From contig NZ_FLQT01000003.1 in assembly GCF_900088125.1 (NCBI RefSeq), positions 1,549,071-1,613,070 of the forward strand: DNA of 64,000 nucleotides, read 5' to 3'. A program made the position numbers and the translations under genes. A model generated the notes under the pieces. The model had not been told where the DNA came from. It worked only from the letters and a program-made list of their open reading frames with translations, and did no database searches. This stretch comes from Peptoniphilus pacaensis. GTDB taxonomy: Bacteria > Bacillota > Clostridia > Tissierellales > Peptoniphilaceae. This document shows, piece by piece, positions 57,090 through 64,000 of this stretch (position 1 is the first letter of the stretch; each line of letters starts with the position of its first letter).

Positions 57090-57341
57090 ATGCCTAAGAA
57101 ATTGGTTTTGGATCGAGGAATAAGCTTGAAATTATCTGGAGGGCAAGTGACAACTGTACCCGATGGCGAAGTGTGGTCTGTCTCAATACATGAATCGGAT
57201 TACAATGCAGCCTCTCTTTTAGACGGTAACGGTCAACTTAGATCATTTGCGCGTGCGTCGTTTTCCGGTGGCACGTCTTTTAGTGCGTATTTTAAAACAA
57301 GTATTATAACCGGTCTCGCTTTTAAGTTACAGGAGGTATAA
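57090..57341 (+). CDS. Small tail-tip paralogue 3
   Basis: An 83-residue protein (MPKKLVLDRGISLKLSGGQV; VPDGEVWSVSIHESDYNAAS) ending ITGLAFKLQEV. Third copy of the family; the middle region diverges strongly among the three, as expected for surface-exposed or receptor-binding loops. Confidence 0.7.
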   Translation: MPKKLVLDRGISLKLSGGQVTTVPDGEVWSVSIHESDYNAASLLDGNGQLRSFARASFSGGTSFSAYFKTSIITGLAFKLQEV

Positions 57342-57668
57342 ATGTACAAATATTTTGACACTCGAAATAAGTGCTGGATTTCGTGGGTACCGCCCCATGA
57401 AAAGCTGGCGGAGGATATTGTGTTGGAGGTCACCGGCAAGGTGGGCACGAAGGACGACCCGGTGGAAGTGACCGAGGAAGTCGCCGACAAGATCAGTAAG
57501 CTCTATGAGGAGCGTGCGCCGAAAGAGGAGCCGAAGCCGGAAGAGCCGAAGCCCTCTGAAATCGAAGCGCTAAAAAAGGAGCTGGACAATACCAACGCCA
57601 CGGTGGCGGAGCTGATGCTTTTGATTCCCACTGTCGCCGCTCCGAGTATGGAAGGAGGTGACAAATGA
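57342..57668 (+). CDS. Phage tail-region protein (108 aa), unknown
   Basis: N-terminal part MYKYFDTRNKCWISWVPPHE and a Glu/Lys/Pro-rich middle (EEPKPEEPKPSEIEALKKEL) with a short coiled coil. Starts directly after paralogue 3. Resembles small proteins found between fibres and holins; role unknown. Confidence 0.6.
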   Translation: MYKYFDTRNKCWISWVPPHEKLAEDIVLEVTGKVGTKDDPVEVTEEVADKISKLYEERAPKEEPKPEEPKPSEIEALKKELDNTNATVAELMLLIPTVAAPSMEGGDK

Positions 57669-57811
57669 TGGCCATGTTTATCGCCCATCGTATCATCGAT
57701 GGTACCTTTACCTATAAGCAAATCTTTAGCTTTAGACTGTATCAGCGTTACAAGCCCGACACCGACGCGATTCTGATTGCCGAAGGTCGCCAAGACTTGA
57801 TCGCAGAATAA
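57668..57811 (+). CDS. CD1375-family small phage protein
   Basis: A 47-residue protein (MAMFIAHRIIDGTFTYKQIF; DTDAILIAEGRQDLIAE) of the kind found in clostridial prophages after fibre genes (CD1375/XkdX position). AAGGAGGTGAC upstream; an adjacent ATG at 57665 is an alternative. Confidence 0.65.
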   Translation: MAMFIAHRIIDGTFTYKQIFSFRLYQRYKPDTDAILIAEGRQDLIAE

Positions 57812-57851
57812 GGTCAAAGATGATATAGTAGTTTCCGAGGAGTGTGATTAA

Positions 57852-58679
57852 ATGTTCCTAAAACTAGTTGAAGCATTGTCTATCGCAATAGAGGCCTTGA
57901 AAGACTTGGATTGGTCAACAATTTTGTCTACAGTCCTCGGATCTCTTATATCTGCGGCTGTCGCCTTCAAGGTGGCGAAGTATCAGGTCGACAAGTCAAA
58001 ACAACAACAGCAAGAACAAATAGACGAAAACAGACGACTTGAAAAAGAATTATTTTTCTATAAAAGTCGCCACGATGCTCTTGGAGCGTGTATAAATGCT
58101 TTGGATGATGTGATAGATTCATTTCAAAAGGCTTTCAGTTCAAGTCGAGCGGGAGACCGCATGAAAGCCAGTCTGGAAGACTTGGGTAAAGATAGGACTA
58201 TAGATTTACTAGTAAATGAAATTTACGGGCCTATAGACAAGATAGCAGAGTTTGAAGCGAAATATAGAAGGGTGATTTGGAGAAGTTACTTCGATGACGA
58301 AAGTGTCGTTTCAATTGAACGTAAGGCGAATCTTCAATCAAATGCACTAAGAAAATTTTTCAATCAGTATACTGATTGTATAAGCTCAATGGTTAAAGAT
58401 AATAATTTCGATATCTTGTCATATGCCTTGGAGTATTATATTTTCAACGAGCTGATGATTTTGCAACATTTGTATTTGACGATTTATAAAATTAACAGCC
58501 TATACTTTTCGGACGAACGCTATGTGAAAGTAATCGTTGAAGAGATTTTAAAAGCATACAGAAATGAAACCACATTCATGGAGAGCGAAAAAAACGAATG
58601 GAAATTACTGCTGGAAAAACGCGACATAAACGGGATCGTTGAAAAGCGATTAAATATGATGTCCGGTGAACCTCGATAG
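57852..58679 (+). CDS. Membrane-anchored cargo protein (275 aa), unknown
   Basis: An N-terminal hydrophobic segment (STILSTVLGSLISAAVAF, residues 24-41), a Gln/Glu-rich coiled coil (50-75) and a long helical cytoplasmic domain (80-270). The gene is clearly richer in A+T than its neighbours and has its own weak extended -10 (TGATATAGT) and a terminator, i.e. the features of a moron. It lies just before the lysis genes. A role in superinfection exclusion or defence is possible but unproved. Confidence 0.65.
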   Translation: MFLKLVEALSIAIEALKDLDWSTILSTVLGSLISAAVAFKVAKYQVDKSKQQQQEQIDENRRLEKELFFYKSRHDALGACINALDDVIDSFQKAFSSSRAGDRMKASLEDLGKDRTIDLLVNEIYGPIDKIAEFEAKYRRVIWRSYFDDESVVSIERKANLQSNALRKFFNQYTDCISSMVKDNNFDILSYALEYYIFNELMILQHLYLTIYKINSLYFSDERYVKVIVEEILKAYRNETTFMESEKNEWKLLLEKRDINGIVEKRLNMMSGEPR

Positions 58680-58692
58680 AGGTTCTTTTTTA
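58668..58692 (+). terminator. Terminator after the cargo gene
   Basis: GAACCTC / GATA / GAGGTTC at 58668-58685 followed by six T; it overlaps the stop codon. Confidence 0.88.
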
Positions 58693-58713
58693 TTGCGAAT
58701 AGGGGGGTGATGT

Positions 58714-58992
58714 ATGCTTGAATTGTATCAACCGATCGTGAATTTCGGGGTGCTCGTCGTCATTGCGGCTATGTACCTGTGGCAAACACCGAAGACCATC
58801 GAGAAAATCACGAAGGTGATTGAATCAAATACTTCGGTAATCAAGGACAGCAAGACTTATCACGAACGTATGGAAGCGGTACTCGCCGAAATGCGGACGG
58901 ATGTGGAGATGCTGAAGGAAAGTAAAAACTACGACGAGATCCACGATATCCTCATCAGGATCGAGGGCAAGGTAGATTCCTTGGGAAAATGA
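58714..58992 (+). CDS. Hemolysin XhlA/BhlA-like holin protein
   Basis: A 92-residue protein with one N-terminal membrane segment (IVNFGVLVVIAAMYLW) followed by a heptad-like helix (IEKITKVIESNTSVIKDSKT; MLKESKNYDEIHDILIRIEG). This topology matches small holin-like or holin-accessory proteins before the endolysin. GGGGGGTGAT is the ribosome site. Confidence 0.65.
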   Translation: MLELYQPIVNFGVLVVIAAMYLWQTPKTIEKITKVIESNTSVIKDSKTYHERMEAVLAEMRTDVEMLKESKNYDEIHDILIRIEGKVDSLGK

Positions 58993-58994
58993 CG

Positions 58995-59016
58995 AGGCGG
59001 GGAAACCCGCCTTTTT
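58995..59016 (+). terminator. Terminator between the two lysis genes
   Basis: AGGCGGG / GAAA / CCCGCCT at 58995-59012 with TTTTT, so the endolysin gene may need read-through or another start of transcription. Confidence 0.75.
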
Positions 59017-59033
59017 GATTGGAGGTGATGAAA

Positions 59034-60335
59034 ATGGTTAAGATATTACTAGATCCCGGCCACGGTGGCGGCCGTGCCTATAACCGCGGCTTTAAGCAGG
59101 TGGAGAATCTCCCTTATTGCAATGAGGGGGATTGTAATTTCCTTTATGCCAGAGATTACCTAAAGCCGGCACTTGAGTCTTATGGCTTCCAAGTGGGCAT
59201 GACGAAAAATACCATCGGCCCGGACATTCCATTGAAGACACGTGGAGCCATGGGTAAGGGTTATGACCTACTCATTTCGTGCCACTCAAACGCCTGTGGA
59301 GGTTCCGTTCGAGGCGTAGAGATATGGGATAGCACGAATCCACGTGAACAAATAACAGCACTGACAGATATGTTATGCAAGTCCATAGCTGCGACGTTAG
59401 GGATCCTCAACAGGGGGACAAAACGGCGAAAAAACAGACATGGTTCGAACTTTTATGGAATATTGCGCCATGGGTTGGCGAAGCACAATTTTATCATTGA
59501 GCACGCCTTCCATGATAATCTGCAAGACGCCACGGTTTACAGAAAGAATCTGAAGCCTTTAGCCGAAGCAGTTGCGAGGACATTGGCCGCCTATTATGGG
59601 CTAACGAAGACCGATGTTGAAACACCGAACGTGAAAGTGGAAGACCCACAATCTGATTTCATCGACATGATCGTTGAAAATATCAAAGGTAAACAACTTC
59701 GAATTCTTCCATCCATTACTATTGCCCAAGCTATTTTAGAATCCGGGTGGGGAAAATCAGAATTGGCGAAGAATGCCCATAACTTATTTGGTATTAAAGC
59801 AAGTAAAGATTGGGCAGGAAAAACCTATGCCAAGAAAACGAAAGAACAAAAACCGACAGGCGAGATCTACGAAATTGTCGCCGACTTTAGAGCCTATGAC
59901 AGCTATGCTGATTCCATAGTGGATCATGACAAGTTTTTTGTATCTACTCCATGGAGAGAAAAAAACTATGCTGCGGTTCTTAATGCGAAGGAATACAAGA
60001 CTCAAGCAAAGGCGTTGCAGTCTTGCGGCTACGCCACGGCGCTGGATTACGGAAAGCAGCTGATCGGGCTCATCGAGCGGCTAGGGTTGCAGCAATACGA
60101 TAAAGGAGTTGAGAAGTACGTGACCAGAGATATTACAAAGCCCTCGGACTGGGCGAAAGATGCGTGGGATTGGGGTCAAGAGCAAGGAATTTGCGACGGA
60201 ACCCGCCCCGGTGATGATATAACAAGGGAAGAGTTTATGGCGATTCTTTACCGCTACGACCAAAAGAAGGGGGACAACCATGCAAAGTGCGATAGTACTG
60301 ACAAGCGCGACACTCGGTTTGACACAGGCCTTTAA
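59034..60335 (+). CDS. Endolysin: N-acetylmuramoyl-L-alanine amidase + glucosaminidase + SLH-like end
   Basis: A 433-residue modular lysin. Residues 1-180 are an Amidase_3 domain (KILLDPGHGGGRAYNRGF with zinc His; HSNACGGSVRGVEIW; NFIIEHAFHDN with Glu and His). Residues 200-345 are a glucosaminidase (IAQAILESGWGKSELAKNAH with catalytic Glu; NLFGIKASKDWAGKTY). Residues 358-420 (DITKPSDWAKDAWDWGQEQG; DDITREEFMAILYRYDQKKG) resemble an S-layer-homology repeat for wall binding. Two cutting sites in peptidoglycan give strong lysis. GGAGGTGATG supports the start at 59034. Confidence 0.9.
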   Translation: MVKILLDPGHGGGRAYNRGFKQVENLPYCNEGDCNFLYARDYLKPALESYGFQVGMTKNTIGPDIPLKTRGAMGKGYDLLISCHSNACGGSVRGVEIWDSTNPREQITALTDMLCKSIAATLGILNRGTKRRKNRHGSNFYGILRHGLAKHNFIIEHAFHDNLQDATVYRKNLKPLAEAVARTLAAYYGLTKTDVETPNVKVEDPQSDFIDMIVENIKGKQLRILPSITIAQAILESGWGKSELAKNAHNLFGIKASKDWAGKTYAKKTKEQKPTGEIYEIVADFRAYDSYADSIVDHDKFFVSTPWREKNYAAVLNAKEYKTQAKALQSCGYATALDYGKQLIGLIERLGLQQYDKGVEKYVTRDITKPSDWAKDAWDWGQEQGICDGTRPGDDITREEFMAILYRYDQKKGDNHAKCDSTDKRDTRFDTGL

Positions 60336-60555
60336 GATCGCAGGGCTCCCGAGCCGATACAGCCCGATTGTGGCCATTGTCGTAGGTACGATTATGAACC
60401 TGGCGCTTGCAGGTTTGTCCGCGGAAAGCGCCGTAACGGGCATGGTCATCGGTCTCTCCGCCGTCGGGCTCTACGAGAGCGGCACGAGGATCGGCGATTC
60501 GGGGGCAGTAAGTCCCCAAGAAAAAGAGGCATACGAAGATCACAAGCGCGGATAG
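60280..60555 (+). CDS. Phage holin
   Basis: A 91-residue protein with two hydrophobic segments (SAIVLTSATLGLTQAFKIAG; YSPIVAIVVGTIMNLALAGL and following) and a charged C-terminus (SPQEKEAYEDHKRG), a holin layout. It overlaps the 3' end of the endolysin by 56 bases in another frame, with AAGGGGGAC as ribosome site. Confidence 0.75.
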   Translation: MQSAIVLTSATLGLTQAFKIAGLPSRYSPIVAIVVGTIMNLALAGLSAESAVTGMVIGLSAVGLYESGTRIGDSGAVSPQEKEAYEDHKRG

Positions 60556-60558
60556 CCT

Positions 60559-60816
60559 ATGCGGCTTACCATTCTGTACAAGCCTGGATGTGGCGATAGG
60601 CCTTGGTTGATTAAAAGAGAGGGCGGCGCTTATGAGCAGCACGCCCATCTGCATACGAAGAAAGATGCGCTGCGGGTGCGTCAAATTATTGATTCCGGCA
60701 AGTATCCGTATTGTAAGGGATATAAAATCGCAGTGCGGCGTTTACTGACCGAAGAAGAGTTTAAAAATCTGCATAAAAAGCAGAGGTACTTAAACTCGCA
60801 GGAAGGGCCGAGGTAG
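60559..60816 (+). CDS. Small basic phage protein (85 aa), unknown
   Basis: MRLTILYKPGCGDRPWLIKR, HTKKDALRVRQIIDSGKYPY, then Lys/Arg-rich end. Follows the holin by 3 bp; last gene of the prophage. Not recognised. Confidence 0.55.
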   Translation: MRLTILYKPGCGDRPWLIKREGGAYEQHAHLHTKKDALRVRQIIDSGKYPYCKGYKIAVRRLLTEEEFKNLHKKQRYLNSQEGPR

Positions 60817-60892
60817 TACAACACTTGGTAATGATTTAAAACGCCTTAGAATCGATCTGAGGACGTTGGGAAAATTGATTAGAGCAATAAAA

Positions 60893-60933
60893 TAGCGTCT
60901 AGGGAGCGTGATTCCTTAGACGCTTTTTTTATT
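60893..60933 (+). terminator. Terminator of the prophage late transcript
   Basis: AGCGTCTAGGGA / GCGTGA / TTCCTTAGACGCT, then seven T (to about 60933). Confidence 0.88.
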
Positions 60934-60983
60934 GGATCATTGAAAACAAACTGACGTTAAATCTATTTTGCGTGCGCCATTCA

Positions 60984-61002
60984 TACGCCATTCGTGCGCC
61001 AA
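60984..61002 (+). repeat. Right attachment site (attR core)
   Basis: TACGCCATTCGTGCGCCAA, identical to attL at 26389-26407. A related half copy (TGCGCCATTC at about 60973-60982) lies just to the left and may be an arm-type site. Confidence 0.85.
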
Positions 61003-61056
61003 TTATTATAAAATAGGCGGAAAAGATGGACTAATTAGAATAGAACGGATAAGAGA

Positions 61057-61097
61057 AATGGCTTAGTAATGCGTGTTTCAGCAACCAAGCCATTCTA
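61057..61097 (-). terminator. Probable terminator of ychF
   Basis: Reading leftward after the ychF stop: AGAATGGCTTGG ... CTAAGCCATTTCT, an inverted repeat around AATGGCTT/AAGCCATT followed by a short T-containing stretch. The T run is weak. Confidence 0.45.
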
Positions 61098-61103
61098 AAA
61101 ATT

Positions 61104-62189
61104 TTACACGTTGAATTTGAAGTTGACGACATCGCCGTCTTCCATGACATAGTCTTTGCCTTCGCTTCGTATCCAGCCTTTTTCCCGAGCTTGCGCCAGA
61201 GAGCCGGCCTCCACTAATTTATCGTAGGCGATGGTATCGGCTTTAATGAAGCCGCGCTCGATGTCGGTGTGAATTTTCCCGGCGGCTTCCGGTGCCTTGG
61301 CGCCTTTTTTTACGGTCCAAGCGCGGGATTCCATTTCGCCGGTGGTGAGGAAGCTGATCAAGCCCAAGAGGGTGTAGGAAGCCTTGACCAAGCGGTCCAA
61401 TCCGGAGTCGGCGAGGCCCATGGCGTCGAGGAATTCCTTTTTACTTTCGTCGTCGAGGGAAGAAATTTCCTCTTCGATGGCGGCGGAGATAATGATGGTT
61501 TCGTCGCCGCTCTTATCGGCAAAGGCCTTCACTTCATCTACATAGCTGTTGCCTGTGGCTACGTCGTCTTCGCTGACATTGGCGGCATAGATGACGGGCT
61601 TCATGGTTAAAAGGCTGAAGGAGGAGAGGAGCTTCAAGTCCTCTTCCGTGTACTCCAGGGAGCGGGCTGGCTTCTCCGCTTCCAATGCGGCGATAATTTT
61701 TTCGATCAACTCTTTTTCCGGCTGCAGGCTCTTGTCGCCCTTCATTTGTTTTTTGACTCTTTCCAGGCGCTTTTCAAGAAGTTCCAGGTCGGAAAAGATC
61801 AGCTCCAGATTGATGGTGTCTATATCTCTCACGGGATCGACGCTGCCTTCCACGTGAATGATATTGCCGTCGTCGAAACAGCGGACCACGTGGACCAAGG
61901 CGTCGACTTCGCGAATGTGTGACAAAAATTGATTGCCCAGGCCTTCGCCTTTGCTGGCGCCTTTGACCAAGCCAGCGATGTCGGCGAATTCGATGGTGGC
62001 GTAGATGATTTGCTTCGAATGGCTCATCTCGCTCAACACATCGAGTCGGCGGTCTTTTACCTCCACCATGCCTACATTGGGCTCGATGGTGGCGAAGGGA
62101 TAGTTGGCCGCTTCGGCACCTGCTTGGGTAATGGCGTTAAATAAAGTGGACTTGCCTACATTGGGCAGTCCGATAATTCCTAATTTCAT
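61104..62189 (-). CDS. ychF: Redox-regulated ATPase YchF
   Basis: A 361-residue Obg-family protein: G1 motif GIIGLPNVGKSTLFNAITQA, switch region NYPFATIEPNVGMVEVKD, DIAGLVKGASKGEGLGNQFL, a coiled-coil insert and the C-terminal TGS domain (RGFIKADTIAYDKLVEAGSL; DYVMEDGDVVNFKFNV). YchF binds ribosomes and prefers ATP over GTP. The opposite direction to the prophage late genes means the two transcripts converge at attR. Confidence 0.95.
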   Translation of the reverse strand: MKLGIIGLPNVGKSTLFNAITQAGAEAANYPFATIEPNVGMVEVKDRRLDVLSEMSHSKQIIYATIEFADIAGLVKGASKGEGLGNQFLSHIREVDALVHVVRCFDDGNIIHVEGSVDPVRDIDTINLELIFSDLELLEKRLERVKKQMKGDKSLQPEKELIEKIIAALEAEKPARSLEYTEEDLKLLSSFSLLTMKPVIYAANVSEDDVATGNSYVDEVKAFADKSGDETIIISAAIEEEISSLDDESKKEFLDAMGLADSGLDRLVKASYTLLGLISFLTTGEMESRAWTVKKGAKAPEAAGKIHTDIERGFIKADTIAYDKLVEAGSLAQAREKGWIRSEGKDYVMEDGDVVNFKFNV

Positions 62190-62219
62190 AATTTCTTCCC
62201 CCTAATCCTAATCCTGCTC

Positions 62220-62228
62220 ATTATATCA
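62220..62228 (-). promoter_or_regulatory. Extended -10 promoter of ychF
   Basis: Reading leftward, TGATATAAT at 62228-62220, 30 bases before the start codon; no clear -35. Confidence 0.5.
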
Positions 62229-62281
62229 TAGTTTTTCCCGCTATTTTATGGGATTCGATTTCATTTTATGGGGCGTTCATG

Positions 62282-62287
62282 TATAAT
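62282..62287 (+). promoter_or_regulatory. -10 box of the ABC exporter operon
   Basis: TATAAT at 62282-62287 with only a weak -35 (TTTCAT near 62259); the ATG at 62311 has GCGAGGTGAC upstream. Confidence 0.5.
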
Positions 62288-62310
62288 ATTAAGGAAAAGC
62301 GAGGTGACAC

Positions 62311-63552
62311 ATGAGTGCTATAGTTGTAAGCGGACTCACCAAAAAATTTCGTCGGGATTTAGTTTTCAACGATTTTAATTTGGAAGTGTTCGACGGAGAA
62401 ATTTTTTCGATCATGGGAATGGAAGGTTCGGGCAAGACGACCTTGGCTCGTATCTTATTCCATTTTTTAAAACCGAATAAGGGCAGCGTTCGTATTTTCG
62501 ATATGGACGGCCAAAAGGAATCCAAGTCGGTGAAGGAATTTACCGGTTACGTGCCCGAAGATGTGTGGATTTATGATAATATGAAGCCCATGGCTATTTT
62601 TAAACATACATTGGCATTCCATGGTTTAAAAAATACGGACGACATTCAATCGTTAATGGAATTTTTCGAATTGGACAATCGGCATAAATTTTCCGATTTG
62701 ACGGATTCGGAACGCAAGCGCGTGGCAATCATCAATGCATTGATTACGAAACCGAAATTGCTGGTTTTGGACAATCCGTCCAAGCATTTGTCTCACGCCA
62801 TGTTGGATAAATTGTTTACCCATATTAAACGCCTTCAAAGTTCGGAAGGCTTAACTGTTTTGCTCCTTACCGACGACATGTCCATCGGCCAACGCTACGG
62901 CGATCGCGGCGGTTACTTAGCCGGCGGCCGTCTGACGGGCATCGAATATTTAAAGGACAAGAAGAACAACGACAAGATTCTTCGCATCTTCGATGAATTG
63001 ATCAATGTCAATGCCTTCGAAGAAGTGGGGGCAAGTTTATTAAAAGATGAATCCGGCGATGTGGAATTTTTCTACGACGGCTACTTGCCGACCTTGACCA
63101 CGGTTTTACATCAACAAAAGGTGAAGAATTACGTCTTGGAAGACGCCGAATTGGAAGACAAGGTTGAAATCTTTAAATCCGGAAAGGATTTAAGCGCCAA
63201 CCGACCGGCTCCCCCTGCAGAGGATGAAGCCGACGACGCCGCTTTGGAAGATACGATTCTTGCCTACCATGCAGACGAATTAAATGCGAAGGCCGATGAG
63301 GAACCGGCGGCCGCTGATGAGGATGCGACCGTTGTTTTAAGCGAGCCTGTAAGGGAAGACGCTGCTGCTCCGGCGGAAGAAGATGCCGAAGCACCCGTCG
63401 CCGAAGAGGCGCAAGAAAAATCCTCTGAAGAAGGCTTTGTTTCCGACGAGCTGATTTTGGACAGCCGCAAGACACAGCCCATCGAACCGGTGGATACCGA
63501 CAAGTTTGTCGAGGAAAAATACAACTTTAATCCGGAAAAGGGGGAAGAGTGA
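62311..63552 (+). CDS. ABC transporter ATP-binding protein with acidic C-terminal extension
   Basis: A 413-residue protein. Residues 1-215 form an ABC ATPase: Walker A SIMGMEGSGKTTLARILF and Walker B KLLVLDNPSKHLS. The signature segment reads DLTDSERKRVAI instead of LSGGQ-type, and the residue after the Walker B Asp is Asn rather than Glu, both unusual. Residues 215-285 may be an accessory domain, and about 290-413 is a long Ala/Glu/Asp-rich low-complexity tail. It energises the permease encoded immediately downstream, with overlapping stop and start. Confidence 0.82.
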   Translation: MSAIVVSGLTKKFRRDLVFNDFNLEVFDGEIFSIMGMEGSGKTTLARILFHFLKPNKGSVRIFDMDGQKESKSVKEFTGYVPEDVWIYDNMKPMAIFKHTLAFHGLKNTDDIQSLMEFFELDNRHKFSDLTDSERKRVAIINALITKPKLLVLDNPSKHLSHAMLDKLFTHIKRLQSSEGLTVLLLTDDMSIGQRYGDRGGYLAGGRLTGIEYLKDKKNNDKILRIFDELINVNAFEEVGASLLKDESGDVEFFYDGYLPTLTTVLHQQKVKNYVLEDAELEDKVEIFKSGKDLSANRPAPPAEDEADDAALEDTILAYHADELNAKADEEPAAADEDATVVLSEPVREDAAAPAEEDAEAPVAEEAQEKSSEEGFVSDELILDSRKTQPIEPVDTDKFVEEKYNFNPEKGEE

Positions 63553-64000
63553 TGGTTTTTAATCTCGAAATGAAAAATAACCGGGGCAAGGCCTTTGGTT
63601 GGTTCTTGGTTGTGGGGATTTTAACCGGCTTGTTAATGGCTTTCTTCCCGCTGTTGCAAGACAACAATCTTCTGTCTCTGGCCAACGGTTTTCGCGACGG
63701 TTTTTCCGAAAACATGCAGCCTGTTTTAGGCTTCGGTCGCGAAGTTGCCTTTGACAAGTTCACGGACTACATTCCCTTTATTTTCCAATATCTGGGCATT
63801 CTCTTTGCGATTTTCGCCATTCAACTGGGCGCCAAAAGTTTGTCTCGTGAACAAAGCGCCGGTACCATCGAGTACCTTTACGCCAATCCCATTACGCGGA
63901 CGGAAATTTACAGCGGCAAGTTCAGTGCCAATATGTTGCACTACGGCCTCGTATTGCTCTTTGTCCTCGTCGTGGCCTTTGTTTCGGCCTACGCATTCGG
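63552..64000 (+). CDS. ABC-2 type permease (partial, runs off the window)
   Basis: From ATG 63552 the frame stays open to the end (about 149 residues). It has membrane segments at FGWFLVVGILTGLLMAFFPL, IPFIFQYLGILFAIFAIQLG and YGLVLLFVLVVAFVSAYAFG. The motif SLSREQSAGTIEYLYANPIT is the typical cytoplasmic loop of ABC-2 permeases. Cargo unknown. Overlaps the ATPase stop by 1-4 bases, so the two are one operon. Confidence 0.8.
   Translation, partial: MVFNLEMKNNRGKAFGWFLVVGILTGLLMAFFPLLQDNNLLSLANGFRDGFSENMQPVLGFGREVAFDKFTDYIPFIFQYLGILFAIFAIQLGAKSLSREQSAGTIEYLYANPITRTEIYSGKFSANMLHYGLVLLFVLVVAFVSAYAF

Larger units (their letters stand above)
26389..61002 (+). mobile_element. Complete prophage, contractile-tail (myovirus-type)
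   Basis: About 34.6 kb between two copies of a 19-bp sequence. It has a leftward lysogeny/cargo block, a divergent immunity switch, then rightward early, packaging, head, tail, baseplate, fibre and lysis modules in standard order. Sheath, tube, Gp138-like spike, gp25-like, baseplate J and DUF2313 proteins indicate a contractile tail. No essential structural gene looks broken apart from the G-tract gene at the fibre end. It lies between the ADP-ribosylglycohydrolase gene and ychF, with no tRNA at the junction. Confidence 0.92.

Noticed and set aside
56576-57097. A single 173-residue protein covering paralogues 1 and 2
   Set aside because: Only its first 46 residues resemble the family; the rest is a frame shifted at the G8 tract and runs across the start of paralogue 2.

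Overview
The window reads as a chromosomal segment of a low-G+C-phylum Gram-positive anaerobe (Firmicutes/Bacillota) with an unusually balanced base composition (about half G+C by eye). Gene order (alaS - ireB - ruvX - fur - RNase J - trmR - trhP - udk, then infC-rpmI-rplT, then hisS and a T-box-controlled thrS) and protein style suggest a Tissierellia/Peptoniphilaceae-like organism. That placement is an inference: there is no rRNA here to confirm it.

Layout. 1-24.7 kb is host core: end of leuS, an IscR-like Rrf2 regulator, an AI-2E-type exporter, alaS, ireB, an Fe-S aldo/keto reductase, ruvX, fur, rnj, the tRNA wobble-modification pair trmR/trhP, udk, the infC operon with its attenuated leader and AUU start, a Ktr potassium uptake pair, a SpoU methyltransferase, hisS, T-box + thrS, a GDSL esterase, a compact operon of one PilO-like protein and four pseudopilins, efp, an acidic CD1247-type protein and an ADP-ribosylglycohydrolase. 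24.75-26.3 kb is an IS3-family element that landed inside the loop of a transcription-terminator hairpin. 26.39-61.0 kb is a complete-looking prophage of about 34.6 kb bounded by a 19-bp direct repeat. 61.1-64 kb returns to host genes: ychF and an ABC exporter running off the end.

Prophage. Leftward immunity/cargo genes: tyrosine integrase, ImmA-type peptidase, an Abi_2/AbiF HEPN protein with its own promoter-hairpins-terminator RNA immediately upstream, a PH+SHOCT protein, and a CI-like repressor. A back-to-back promoter pair with three equal-geometry operators separates these from cro and the rightward early genes (Gp157, a Sak-like annealing protein, a DUF4373 initiator, VRR-NUC nuclease, MazG, DUF3310, SSB, ArpU-type late regulator under a LexA-like box, HicAB). 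Packaging, head and contractile-tail genes follow (terminase, portal, a Gp7-like minor head protein fused to a zinc-protease domain, scaffold, capsid, sheath, tube, a frameshifted tail chaperone, tape measure, baseplate, fibre), then three tandem small paralogues, one carrying a G8 tract that puts it out of frame. A membrane-anchored cargo gene and lysis genes end the element. The tail genes indicate a myovirus-type particle.

The strongest candidates for unusual biology are the AbiF-RNA cassette (29.18-29.30 kb for the RNA), the G-tract phase-variable tail gene with hairpin-masked ribosome sites downstream (56.58-57.34 kb), the metalloprotease fused to a virion protein (42.25-43.92 kb), the LexA-like box over the ArpU promoter, and the two copies of a palindromic extended -10/Shine-Dalgarno element driving tiny leftward genes. 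No CRISPR array, rRNA or tRNA gene was seen.
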